NCBI GenBank assembly: GCA_030704615.1
Contig: CM060734.1
Span: 56,064,042 to 56,128,041 of the forward strand
From: Takakia lepidozioides
Lineage: Eukaryota; Streptophyta; Takakiopsida; Takakiales; Takakiaceae
DNA: 64,000 nt
Direction: 5' to 3'
Both the position numbers and the translations under genes were made by a program. Below, one piece after another: positions 41,762-53,245 of the stretch. Below the pieces are notes generated by a model that did not search any database, was not told the origin of the DNA, and was given only the letters and a program-made list of their open reading frames with translations. Positions within the stretch are counted from its first letter, which is position 1; every line of letters starts with the position of its first letter.

Positions 41762-42154
41762 CTAGATATCCTCTACAAATCCCTTCACACAAGCATCAAA
41801 CTGCTGTGTGTGATTTGCCCAATAACTAGGCCTCAGGAGGGCCTGGGCTTTTGGCTCAGCCTCGAGACTTTCAAAGTTGGTAAACAGGGGTACAGGCACA
41901 ATTCCCTTGATAGAGTTGAAGAGAGCGTCTCTTTGGTGAGAGAACCCCGGACAGTGTATCAGAAAATGAATATTGTCTTCAGATTGCCCACACAACGGGC
42001 AATTGCACTCTCCCTTTCCTCTCTGCTTCTGTTTGCTGTTCAAAGGTAGGTAGATAGATGATAGAGACAGAATTAGAGGTGTGCTTAGATCAAGGCCTGG
42101 AGAAACACCATTACAAGTACTTGGCATGTTAGTCGAGGATGGCTGAGAGCCCAA
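41762..42154 (-). mobile_element. LINE tail fragment with zinc-binding motif
   Basis: The minus ORF includes CPLCGQSEDNIHFLIHCPGF, the CxxC...H...HC post-RT motif of plant LINEs, followed by HQRDALFNSIKG. The RT core is missing. It is a different LINE lineage from the one at 22.1 kb. Confidence 0.6.
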
Positions 42155-42496
42155 ACTATAGTCCCAAGACAGAAATATGAGTGTCAGACAATAGCGTGGT
42201 CGAAATACTACTCAGTTGACTCCAACTGGTGAGAGATCCACCTGCATCTGAAGGGAAACACAAACACGTTAAACAAAAAAAAAGTACAGCAAGGGATCCG
42301 CTACCAACATAGATGCACAAATTGATATTCCACACGAGCATATCCTAGGGGGCATGCGGTTGCGTCGAAGGTGATATACTCGTCCAGCATGAAGCAGCAG
42401 ACAGGGTAGCAGCAGGGCTCAGACGCCATAACTCGCGAGCTCAGCAGCACGAGAAATGCAGCTGACATCGGGAGAGACACCCTAGGGCAGAGCCCG

Positions 42497-43110
42497 ATTT
42501 TTCATCCGTAGGATGAATAATCCATACCCTTTCTCTTAAGAACCTGATAGATGTCATCCATTAGCTAGGTTTATAGGGTAGGAGTTAGGGTTTCACTCCT
42601 TAATTAGCAATAATTAAGGGTAATTAGAAAAATCTCCATGGCCATCATAAGCTGTTTTTTTCATCCGGTCCAGATGAAAAAATAAATAGGTTCATTTGTT
42701 TGGATGAGGTCCATCAGCAGGATGATAATTAATATTAACCAGGGCAACGGTTTTTCATCCCAACAGGTAATTTGTCATCCCTTAAGAGAAAGCCTCATCC
42801 AGTACGGAAAAAAACCGTAAAAGGGGAAATAAAACGAATTCAGATCCTGGTATTTTTCATCCGGCATGGATGGAAAAATTATAGATAGGACGCCAGTGTC
42901 ATAACCCTTATAGAGGTAATTTCTCAGTCTCTAGAGACCTATCTGATATAGATGAAAGTCAATAAAAGAGGAATGAAAAATTATAAGTCCTTTTTAAAGG
43001 TACTTTAGTGTCCACCCAGGTGATTCTTCCGGTAGGGATAGAAGACCTTTACAAGTCGGGTGAAAACACCTTTTAGAGTCCATCTGGTATAGATGGAAAA
43101 TCATGAAAAG
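42497..43110 (+). repeat. Array of short palindromic motifs
   Basis: A theme close to CATCYGGTATRGATGRAAA, itself nearly palindromic, recurs about seven times: near 42501, 42661, 42795, 42858, 42949, 43027 and 43080. The strongest hairpins are TTTTTTCATC/GATGAAAAAA around 42655-42682 and TTTTTCATCC/GGATGGAAAAA around 42853-42878. A perfect 12-bp palindrome, GTCTCTAGAGAC, lies near 42928. In the right half the units look like a degenerate tandem repeat of about 75 bp. No ORF. Confidence 0.55.
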
Positions 43111-45080
43111 AACATTGATGCAACCGGCCAGTTCTGAGGAGGGAGACAGAGGGAGAGAGGGGGCAACAATGAAAAAAAAATGGGTTGGGGGGGGGGGAGG
43201 TCAGATGGTGGGGTCAACTGCAGCATATGTCCAACACCAGATATCCTAAGTTAATCGACTCTATATCTTGGAAACATGACCGCCCACCGACCTGTCAAAC
43301 AGGCTAAGTCTTGGCAGAAGACAGTAGAAGAGATTCTCAAGGACCTGGACCTGGACGTGTTCGAGGCTGGTTATTTAAAAACGGTTTTGGCCTTCTGAAG
43401 CCATGATTGTGTAAGGGTTAGTTCTTTGTTGCTTTCAAGGTCCATGCTAGAATCTGCATCGGCTGGCAATTCATGTCTGAATTTTTTGATGGGGGATGTC
43501 ACAACACCACATGATTTGCAGCCCTTCATGATAGTAGTGGACATCCCCCCTCTTCCTGATGACCTCACTCGTTGTTCTATTAACCAACTCATTTCCAATA
43601 TATAAAGGTTCGAAGTTATTGTGCATGTATCATATTGATTTGAAAGTCGATACTTGAGCCATCCGTCAGAAAATTGCTCTCCGCAAACCCTCCCAAGATC
43701 CAAAAACAAATCAAACAAAACAAAACAAAAATTTAAAAATAAAATAAAACACAAACAACAACATTCAGCAAAAAACCTAAACCACTGGAGAGAACACAAA
43801 ACGGCGACACTTTCACACACTTAGCGAGCAAAATCGGTTTAAGCGATGATGGCCGCCGATGATGGCCGCCGACGAAGGCTAGAAACGAAATCCGCTACAC
43901 CTCAATGGTCTCTGCAAAATAACATCTGCTGGTTGTAATTTTGAAGTACAATTGGTAGATACAAAGAGCACACAAATGAATGGGTTACTCATCTTTTATC
44001 CCTGAAAGAAAAGCCTCAGACTTATGTACTGACCATTAACAGTTAATGAGCCAAATCATTTTTTGATCCCCAAGCAAATCCATTCTTTCCACAACATCTT
44101 TGAAGTATGGCACCAAAATCTTGTGGACAAACTGTTGGCACGTTCTTTGATTGGACCAGTGATTGTCAGTCATTGTGAAGTGGAAGCCATAGTCCAGGCA
44201 CAATTTTGCATTTGCCGTTTTTGGTAAGCAACGATCTATTTTGCGTGTGAAAATCACCTACATCGGAAGTAGTGTTCCATCACGTGCTGAGGAGACACAA
44301 ACAGTCACCTATCTCTTATCTTCCATTCCAATGACCTTGATATCTTTTGACCCTTTCCTCTCCCAAGTGTGCTCTCGTGCCGTGGGAACCAAGTGAGTAC
44401 CTGTGAAATGAAGCCACATATCTATCAATAAACAAAGAATATGTATGTACAATTTACATATATACCACTGACCAATGACATCTTGTAACCAAAACCCTAA
44501 ATCAACACATGTAAATTGTGACTTGAAGACAAATATCATAATACCTGTCTGGTCCATGTTGACAATTAAAGCATGTGGAATGTCATATGCTTTAACCGAA
44601 TATGCAACCCTGTAAGCCATGAACATTCATTGATTTTCCCAATCTGATGGAAGTTTGCCACAAGCTGTGGTAGCACGTCTGCAACTCCAATCCAAGTGAA
44701 TCTTCATAAAAGTTTGTGTCCACTTCGACGAGATCTTATAATTTTTCCAATATCTCAGGAGCACGAGCAGTGACAAAACCCAAAATAATGGGTTGAACAA
44801 TTCCAGCACTCTATGGTTGCCATGCATCTCTCATCCTCAAAAGCAAATCACACAACTCACGAATAAGATCTGGTCTCTGAGACAGAGGACCTTTGTGTTG
44901 AAAAGCAGCAGTAAATTGAATCGAATATCTTGGCTTCAAGGTACCAGTAGAGATAAACCACGGATACAAGGAACTTCTACTCAGCTTCTCGAAAGGCCTT
45001 GTACTCTTGTCTGGCTCCCTGTAGACCCGTGCCACAAAGTATGTGAAAATTTACATAGTAACCACTTTGAGAATCTTAAC

Positions 45081-45084
45081 TTCC
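45081..45084. repeat. Target-site duplication TTCC (left)
   Basis: TTCC directly precedes the element start TGTCGTGCGC at 45085; the same TTCC follows the element end at 53561-53564. Both lie in the intron of the DDE transposase gene. Four bases match; a fifth does not. Confidence 0.6.
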
Positions 45085-45576
45085 TGTCGTGCGCATACAT
45101 ATCGCTACACAACTACATCGTTGTCCAAAACCACACAACACATGTGCACACCACACACTAGTATACCACTAGTCCAACCACTAGTCCAACCACTAGGCTA
45201 CAACTAGTCAGTCACTAGGCTGCCACTATGCTGCCCACTATGGCAGTCACTAGTCCACACAATAAAGAAGAAGAATACAAGCACGAGCTCATAAATCTGA
45301 AGCATAAACTCATGCATATATAACCTCATCACTCAAATACAAGTCAAGCCAAGTGCACCCCACGCCATGGGGAATCCACACTACGGCGCCATAGTTAGGC
45401 GCGGTGAGGCTCAACTCGAGAAAGATGAGCCTCCCGCGCTTGCCGTGAAGATAACCACTCCAGGGCCTAAATCTGCCTTGACCCCTGGATTGACACTTGG
45501 GCCAATCCCAAATGTCAATATGTAAAAGTTAGCTATTTCCTAGCTAGTTTCACACTAGTGGTAAAATAACTTGACA
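45085..45576 (-). repeat. 3' LTR of copy 1 (candidate, 492 bp)
   Basis: In plus coordinates it runs TGTCGTGCGC...AACTTGACA. It consists of a 179-bp ACTAGT-rich part (45085-45263) and the 315-bp part that also forms the other end of the element. The two 315-bp repeats differ at about four positions, which suggests a fairly recent insertion. Confidence 0.6.
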
Positions 45577-45578
45577 GC

Positions 45579-45757
45579 TGTCGTGCGCATACATATCGCT
45601 ACACAACTACATCGCTGTCCAAAACCACACAACACATGTGCACACCACACACTAGTATACCACTAGTCCAACCACTAGTCCAACCACTAGGCTACAACTA
45701 GTCAGTCACTAGGCTGCCACTATGCTGCCCACTATGGCAGTCACTAGTCCACACAAT
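45579..45757 (-). repeat. Extra copy of the ACTAGT-rich LTR part
   Basis: Nearly identical to 45085-45263 and separated from the LTR by two bases (GC), so that the joint reads TTGACAGCTGTCGTG. On its other side is the polypurine-like tract. See the finding on LTR structure. Confidence 0.7.
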
Positions 45758-45960
45758 CGCCCCCCTAGCTGGTGCTTAGGTCCCTCTAAGTCCAGGTAGC
45801 CACAAGATGTGATAGTGACCATAGCCTCACTAAGTCCTCCACCACTATCCCTACTATGCTCAAACTCGATAGATCAAGAGGCTGGGTGCAAGAGTTGCCC
45901 CATCGTTAGTCGCCGTCTTGCAACCTGTGAACTTGAGCTTGGGATCTCATGTATTGACTC

Positions 45961-46472
45961 CTATGAGCTTGGCCTCCCATGTCTTGTTAGCTGCCTCCAG
46001 TCGTGTCCACTGCCACTATCCCAAGCAGTGTGGACTAACCAATCTCCGTCAGGAACCTTCTCAAGACGTGGTGTCAAGCATCCCATATGCCAACTCTTTG
46101 AGCATCGATCACACACCAGCATGGTGGCTGCCCCTTTGGCAGACCCACAGAGCATGCACCTCAAACCTGCAGGTACCACTGCCAAGTTTGGGTCAACTCT
46201 GCCATCGACATTGGGAAGGTGACATGCACAATTACGCACATGGTCCTTCCAAGTCATGCCATCCCGACCCTCCAAGATCAGGACCCCTGAGGGCAACACC
46301 TCTCGAACCCTCAGAATAACACGCCCTGCAGTAACATCCAGAGTCGTAGGAGCAGTCTGCTGCAAATAAACATAGTCACCAGGGCTAAACCTCCGAACCC
46401 CATGACGATATCCTCCACCACGTATAGTGGCATACCTTAACGTATCACGGTGTTGTGCAATGGCAAGGTTCT
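45961..46472 (-). pseudogene. Integrase C-terminal region and PHD finger, copy 1
   Basis: After the integrase core, a barrel-like segment (FSPGDYVYLQQTAPTTLD, then GRVILRVREVLPSGVLILEG) precedes a PHD finger. The finger shows Cys-x2-Cys (LRCMLCG), Cys-x2-Cys (MLVCDRCSK), His-x2-Cys (WHMGCL) and the Trp of DGDWL. A small frame slip alters the last Cys pair, but the shifted frame keeps CPHC. PHD fingers read histone H3 tails. Ty3 chromoviruses carry a chromodomain in this position; none is seen here. Confidence 0.8.
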
Positions 46473-47077
46473 CAAAAGCCATGGGCATGACTTTCTTGAA
46501 CAATTCTGCATGCTTCACATGCACGTACCCACACGTCCGGATCATCAAGGTTAAGGACTTGAGCAGTGTCCCTACGAATGGCTGCAGGCAAATCCGGCTC
46601 TCGGCCAAAGAGAAGGAAATATGGTGAGAAGGAGGCAAGTGATGCTTGTTTGCTGAACCTGTAGCCCATGGCTAACCAAGGAACCTGAAGATCCCAATCT
46701 CCTAGGTGTCCCTTCTGCAAGCCATACTTGCGCAAACCCCTCTTCACCGTCTGAACAACTCTCTCTGCCAAGCCATCGGCCTCAGGATGATCCCAAGAAG
46801 TGGTGCGGTGGTCTATCAAGGCTTTATCACACAAAGCCTGAAACTCCCCCAAGAACTCTCTCCCTTGGTCCGTAAGTACCTCAGCTGGAGCACCAAATCG
46901 GCTAAGCACACGATCCAAGAATGCATACGTAGCCCCCTCACTAGCCTTGTCAGGCAATGGAACCAACTCAATCCACTTGGAGAAGTGCTCCACCATCACC
47001 AACACATATCTGTGGTGGCGCATAGTCAGTGGCAACGGTCCTGCGAAGTCAAGACTCCACATGTAGCCCAATCCCAA
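46472..47077 (-). pseudogene. Integrase catalytic core (rve), copy 1
   Basis: About 200 residues with the DDE triad visible: Asp in WSLDFAGPLPL, Asp in VLTDQGREFLG and Glu in HPEADGLAERVV. The GREPDLPAAIRRDT stretch follows. This is the Ty3-type integrase fold that joins cDNA to the target. Its N-terminal HHCC zinc finger is missing because of the deletion joining it to the DNMT. Confidence 0.88.
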
Positions 47078-47084
47078 CCTGCCA

Positions 47085-47673
47085 CTACTAGATCAATGGA
47101 ACCAACCCGCTCCAAATCCTGCGCCCCCAGCAACGAAATGTCTGCTAGCAAGGCCTAATGATATCCACGAATTGCAGACACCGACAACAACTCAGCGTAC
47201 CGCTGCACCAATTGAGCAACATGGCGAAGTGAAACGCGTCGTGCAGTCTCATCCCTCTCCACATACAGGTAACGCCGAACTCGTACACCTGCCTGTAACA
47301 CAACAACCAATCCGGTGTTGATCCCGCCAAACAAGTCTAGAAGACAAATGCCTTCATCCGGATACTGCCACACAATAGGTGTGGTGTCCAATGGAGACAA
47401 CTGAGGTGGTCCTGGTGCAATCCCCGCACTCTCCTCCTCTCCTGACGGTACAAAAGCCTCCACCCAAGCTTGTTGCACCCGTCTATCAGCATCCCGCTAC
47501 AAATCCTTGCTCGTGCTCCACAATGGAGTCTGAGCAACCATGGTAGGCAACTCCGCCATACCATACATGTCATCCTACTCTCCCGGAGGTGGCACATCCT
47601 CTGAATGAGCGTTGCCCTCAAGTAACTCTCTAGGCCAACTCACTGCCGTTGTGAATGCTGCTAGTGTCGGCAT
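47085..47673 (-). pseudogene. Truncated DNA cytosine methyltransferase, copy 1
   Basis: It starts at ATG 47673 and keeps motif I (LLDLFGGINTGLVVVLQAGV) and the acidic motif II (YVERDE), ending in GSIDLVVAG just before where motif IV should be. In-frame stops replace Gln in GE*DDM and DL*RD, and there is another in RGYH*AL. Comparison with copy 2 shows the sequence jumps here to the integrase core. Confidence 0.85.
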
Positions 47674-47748
47674 CTTGCCTCGCTGGGCAACCGCAACTCC
47701 TCCTATGAACGTCACAGGGAGCTGCACACGCCGGCCCTCCCCTGACTG

Positions 47749-48582
47749 TCATGCAGGCCTATAGGAAGCTGACTCCTCCCAAAAATCCAAGGTGAAGCCC
47801 ATGGGGTACAACACTGCCCCACCAACCGGGACATCGTATGAGACCGCGTCTGTCACAATGGCCTTGGCTCGCATCATTGAGCCATCTGTAGGATGATCCG
47901 GCCGTAGTCTGATAGCTAACTCACGCCGGGTCATGCCCCGAGCCTGCTCCGATCCTCCAAGAGACGTCTGTATCTGGAAACGACAAAGCTCCATATCCGC
48001 CTCCGTGAGGCCCAAGCCTGCAATAGCAGCTCTTCCCAGCATCAATGGCTGAGCTCCCGAGTCCAACAAGACCCGTAGTGGCCGGTACCTCTTGCCTGCC
48101 GGTCCACTCAAACAGAAAATGCCATCCTGGTTGTCTAACATGACAACTCTAGGTGTCACCATGGCGCGCTCAATGGCTGGCCTAGCTGGCAGCTCCATCA
48201 ACCTGGCAGCTGCAGCTTGCCATGGCGCCGCCGTGGCAGTCTTGACCCTCAAATCCGAGGATCCCTTCGGCACTACACCTCCCACTATCTCCGTAGAAGA
48301 TGAAGTAACCTCCCCACTCTCACAGAGTGTAGCTGCCAGCCTGAACACCTCAGCTAGTCTTACCCCTGGCGTCGCAATCATGGTAGCCGAGAACAATGGA
48401 GCTTGGCAAACAGATGTGGCCGCTCCTAGCAGCACACTAGCTGCCGTAGCCTTGGCAACACTAGTTTGTGCTACCCGTGTAGCTCTCAGTCGGGCGAGAA
48501 CTAGGTGCCATGGATGGCGTCGACACTGTCTCCGCCAATGTGAATGACTGAGGAAGCCTAGCCTGACGGCTTGCCTCCCCAC
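47749..48582 (-). pseudogene. Retroviral-type aspartic protease region, copy 1
   Basis: An open frame of about 277 residues includes RVLLDSGAQPLMLGRAAIAG, with the DSG-type catalytic site where cellular and retroviral proteases have DT/SG. The region ends DVPVGGAVLYPMGFTLDFW, which is shared with copy 2 upstream of the DNMT. The N-terminal third is probably frame-shifted relative to the Gag C-terminus. Confidence 0.75.
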
Positions 48583-48779
48583 GCTGTGGATCTAACTCCA
48601 CCTCTGCACCTCGTGGCTCAGGAACTCGTGCTGCTCCTCGAGTCACGGCTGCAGCAGACTCCACCTGCACTAGTGGTAGTGCTGCTCCGCACATGAATCC
48701 CATGTCTCCCATATCTCCTCCCTCAGGAGCAGGAGGTGGACCATCCGGCCTTGGAGCCGGTACCACCTAAACTGTAGCC

Positions 48780-50144
48780 ATGGGAGCGAGCCTCTGCTCT
48801 AGCTGCTGAAGCCGGTTGGCCATGCCTTGGTCAACACCCTGACCTCCGCGTCCCTGACCACCATTGTTCCCTTGGAACTGGCCTGGGCGCAACTCAGGAT
48901 GCAAACCATAACACTGGGCCTCTCCATGCCCGTGCTTGCCACAATGCCCACACTGCAACTGTGCAGACTTTGCATGTGCCGGCCCTTTGCCTCCCTCTGG
49001 GCAATCCTTCTTGACATGGGGTCCTCCACATGTCCAGCACATCCACATCAGCAAATGAAGGGAGAGACCCCTGCTTCTGAGGTCCTCTCTGCCCTTCCCT
49101 GAGCTTCACCTGAGCCCCCTTGTTGCCTTGAGCACGTTGATGTAGTGGTTGGCTAGGAGCACCACTACCCCGTGGTGTCTCCTTAGCAAATCCCACCATG
49201 ACCACTCGTTCCTCCACCATGTTGAGCTCTATCCGCTCTGCCAGCAAAAACACATTTGCTAAGGTGGGTTGGGCCGCTTGTAGGAGAGTTGCATCCCGCA
49301 CCCTTCTCCTCAGCTCCTTGTCCAATATCCCATACCAGAATTGGACTGCCTGAGCTTCCGTAATCCCTTGGGTTACATTTATCAAGCGCCTCATGCGAGT
49401 GAAAGCCTCCCTCAAGCTCTCGGTCGGCTTCCGTTGGAACTCTTGCAAGCTCTGCAACTTCTCTGTCCTCACCCCTTGGTAGTTCCTTCTCAACTCTTCG
49501 AAGAACTCCACAACAGGGTTGAAGGCAGGCATGGGTACTAGTGCTGGTGCAGTAGTGGCTTGGGTGGATGTCGTAGCTATTGTACCACCAGTCCCACTAG
49601 TCTCACTGCTGCTTGCTGAAGCTGCCGGTGTAGCCACTGCCCTTGTGGCTCTAGTGCCCCTAGTGATGGAGACATAGTCGGGTGACCAGTACATCCTCCA
49701 CTCCTCGATCTCAAACTCATGCCCCCGCCTGAACTCATGGTAATCATCCATAGGCGGCCCCTCAAGGTGCTGAAACAGCCCCTTCCATGCCATGAAAGGC
49801 GTAAATAGTTGTGGATTGCGCATTTGCTGCAAATCACACCAACTATCAAACTCTTGGATAAAATCATCCAACTCGATGATGCCCACCACCCCAGAGTACC
49901 TTCGTGGCCCCTTGGTAGCTCCATACATCTCCTCCATTATGTCCCACAACAATGGCAAGGAAACAACTTGCACCGCCGGTATGAGTCCTCCTGATTCACA
50001 ATCCGAATCAGAACCTTCCGTAGAAGACACAGGAGGTGAAGGTGGCCTAAACCGCACACCTCGTCTCGTGTACCCACTAATATCGCTAGTGCTCGAACCG
50101 GCACTGTCCCCAGCAACTAGTGGCACCTCCGTGTTGACACTCAA
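48780..50144 (-). pseudogene. Gag polyprotein with two CCHC zinc knuckles, copy 1
   Basis: The 416-residue frame from 50144 contains a retrotransposon Gag domain (PVVEFFEELRRNYQGVRTEK; ESLREAFTRMRRLINV; LDKELRRRVRDATLL). A frameshift near 49060 moves the knuckles to another frame: CWTCGGPHVKKDC and CGHCGKHGHGEAQC, both C-x2-C-x4-H-x4-C. Gag packages the RNA and assembles the particle. Copy 2 has lost this region. Confidence 0.82.
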
Positions 50145-50659
50145 CCGATAGAGAACCTGTTGCGGCTTATGGTTTGGAATACTAAGTTCATAACATAGCC
50201 TACACCTGTACCTGCATCCACCGCAAGCACTCCTATGGTTGGCTGGTCATCACCTCCAACCTCACCACAGGAGAAACAATGATGGTCTGGCTGGTCATCA
50301 CCCCAGCCTCACCATCGACAGCATGCTCTAGGACTGGCCGGTGATTAAATCCGGACCAATCACCTATAAAAACAAGCGCCCACACAAAACTAGCATGGCG
50401 CACAGTCAAGCATGCAGGTATGGAGGGGATCCAAACACAAGAAATCAGAACGACAACTCCCCCACACCAAAAACAACTCCACGGTGTTGCTCCTAGAAGG
50501 ACACCCCAGCCCAAACCCGGACTGACTCTTGCCTCCACCTACGGAAAGGTCTTGGCCTAATGAGAGGGTGGAAACTACGAGGAAGAGAAGCTAAAGCAAT
50601 GCCTAACCCCAGCATGCCCTCATCCCAACACTCTTCATCTCATCTCTTCCCTCACTTGC

Positions 50660-51690
50660 ATGACCATGGAATATCATGAAGATACTCCTCAAACCGCCCT
50701 CCACGAGCTTCAAAATTCGGCCTTCAAGACCACATACCAGTCCTTAGGCAGTCCACCAGTGCCTCCACGAGTCAGCATAGGCCGTCCACAGGTCAACACA
50801 GGCCACCACAGACCAGCACAGGCCCACACAGCTCACAGGCCACAGCCTGTCACAGCCCTACACAGGTCACAGGGTCACAGCCCCACAGGCCGCAGCCTGT
50901 CACAGCCCCAAAGGCCAGATGTCACAGCTTGTCATAGCCCATCACAACCCCAAAGGCCACAAGCACAGCCTGTCACAGCCCTACAAAGGTCACAGGGTCC
51001 CAGCCCCAAAGGCCACAGCCTATCACAGCCCCTCATAGCCCCATAGGCCATAGGGCACAGCTTGTCACAGCCCGACACAGGTCACAGGGATCACAGCCCC
51101 AAAGGCCACAGCCCCTCACAGCCCGTCACAGCTCGCCACAACCCCACAGGCCACAGGGCACAGCCTGTCACAACTCGCCACAGCCCGTCACAGCCTGTCG
51201 CATCCCGTCACAGCCCCACAGGCCACAGGGCACAGCCTGTCATAGCCCCTCACAGCCCCTCACAGCCCCACAGGCCACAGGGCACAGCCTGTCAAGCCCC
51301 TCACAGCCCGTCACAGCCCCACAGGCCACAAGGCACAGCCTGTCACAGCCCCTTATAGCCCGTCACAGCCCCACAGGCCACGGGGCACAGCCTGTCACAG
51401 CCCCTTATAGCCCGTCACAGCCCCACAGGCCACGGGGCATAGCCTGTCACAGCCCCTCACAGCCCCAAAGGCCTCAGGCACGGCCTGACACAGCCCCTCA
51501 CAGCCTGTCATAGCCCAAAGGCCTCAGGCACGGCCTGTCACAGCCCCTCACAGCCCATCACAGCCCCAAAGGCCACGGGCACAGCCTCTCACAGCCTCTC
51601 ACAGCCCGTCACAGCCCCGAAGGCCACTGGCGCAGCCCGTCACAACCCCCAAGGCCACAGGGACAACCCGTCACAGCCCCATCCATGGCC
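50660..51690 (-). repeat. CACAGCCC minisatellite in the retroelement leader
   Basis: About 1 kb of GC-rich tandem repeats built from CACAGCCCCTCACAGCCCGT and ACAGGCCACAGGGCACAGCC on the plus strand; higher-order units are around 50-65 bp. It lies between the 5' terminal repeat and gag of copy 1. ORFs through it in several frames are a by-product of the repeat. Confidence 0.9.
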
Positions 51691-52129
51691 GCTCTGGCAG
51701 TTTAGCCATTTCTCCAAGGGGTTTAGCCACGCCAAGCTAGGGTTTGTGTCTCTTGGACTCTAGGCTTCTTTCCACCGAGCTATGGCGGCTGTGAGGAAAT
51801 CAGCAAGGTATTCTTACTCTTTCGGCTCCCACACACCACCATAGTAGCCCTAAGCCATGAGGTGGTTGCCACAAACCAAGCCTTCTTTCTCACTTAGCCT
51901 CCCCAAACACGCCATTAAACTCAATGGCAAACAACCAAGCCCTGCTGGTTCCCAGCCCTTGTGAGCACTCATTCAAGCACTGGCCATAACATCTGTCTTA
52001 GAGCCTATTGCAGCCCCCTACACCTGCTGCTTCAAGAGTTGCGTTCCCTTCAAGCTTGAAGTTGAAACCCCAACTCACATAGGCCCTACAAGTGCTTTTC
52101 TTTCACTCCAAGTGGAAACCAGCCCTAGA

Positions 52130-52540
52130 CCTTCCGTTCTAGCTCTCTAAAGCTTGAAAACAAGAGCCTCAATGGGCTGAAGGCATGCTCCACACATGCC
52201 CCACTCTCACCATAAGAGAATCAGCTCCTTTGCTTCATTTCTTGCACCCACAAACCTGAAAATACAAGCTTCAGCAGGCTGAAAGCATGCTCCACATGCC
52301 CTACAGGGAAACCAGCCCCTTCCTTCCTTTCTTGCACTCCCACACCTGAAAGTGCAAGCCTTCACCAGGCTGATAGCATGCTCCACACATGCATTGCCCT
52401 CACATAAGGGAAGTCAGCCCTTCCCTCTTCCTTGCTTGCCCTCCAAGCTTGAAGATGGAAGCTTCAATGAGCTGAATACATGCTCCACACATGCAACCTC
52501 TTCACACAAGAGATATTAGCCCCTTATCTTGGCTCCTTGG
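52130..52540 (-). repeat. Leader tandem repeats, about 100-bp unit
   Basis: Four diverged units each contain GCATGCTCCACACATGC-like text or close variants (near 52180, 52285, 52375 and 52480). The homologous region of copy 2 (55260-55515) keeps about three units on the plus strand. Confidence 0.75.
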
Positions 52541-53245
52541 CTCCTTGATGCTCTCTATGACAAGACTAAGCACTCCACAGCCCTTGCCAAGCTCTTGAAA
52601 CCCTAAGGCTTACATTTCTAGCCACAAGACACTCCTCTTGTGGTGCAAGAACTTTTCTTCCAAGCTCTGAAACCCTAGGTGCACATTCCATGGCCTTGCC
52701 GCACCTCTTAGCTCCTGTTCCAGCCCCGCTCTTGCCATGGCAAGAGCCCTCATACCGCTGGAGTTTCAGATTGAAACCCCCAACTCAACATAGCCACAAA
52801 TGCATTGGCTTGCATACAAGAGAAATCAGCCATCTCTCTTCACTCATACCTCCTTATGAGCTTGAAGTTGGAGCTCCCGATAACTGTGACTTACATCTAA
52901 CACCCTCGCAGCTCCACATTGCTGCAACTCCTTAACTTGGCCTGCAGCTGAAGAAGACGACCACCAGTTCACCCACTCGAGACCAGCATCTCCCCCGCTT
53001 CACACTAGAAGCCCAAACTTGGTTGCCATAGCGTTGAGCTATGCAACGCCGCTCTTCAACATGGGCTACCTGCCTCTCTATCCATTGCAAATCTGCAACT
53101 TGTTCGCCTTTGCACTCTATCCACTTTGGATAGGCTCATGCACGGATCCCTGCACTCTAGGCTGAACCGCTTCTCATGAAAACACAAGTGCTACAAAACA
53201 ACTCGAACCTGGCACTCACAAACTCGAGCTCATCTTTCTCGAGTG

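Noticed and set aside
45961-47077. Chromodomain at the integrase C-terminus
   Set aside because: The expected chromodomain aromatic cage pattern is absent; the cysteine and histidine spacing is that of a PHD finger.
50660-51358. His/Pro/Ser-rich repetitive proteins encoded on the plus strand
   Set aside because: They are translations of the minisatellite and run opposite to the retroelement coding strand.
50750-51690. CRISPR-like array
   Set aside because: Repeats are contiguous and degenerate with no unique spacers, and the genome is eukaryotic. It is a minisatellite.
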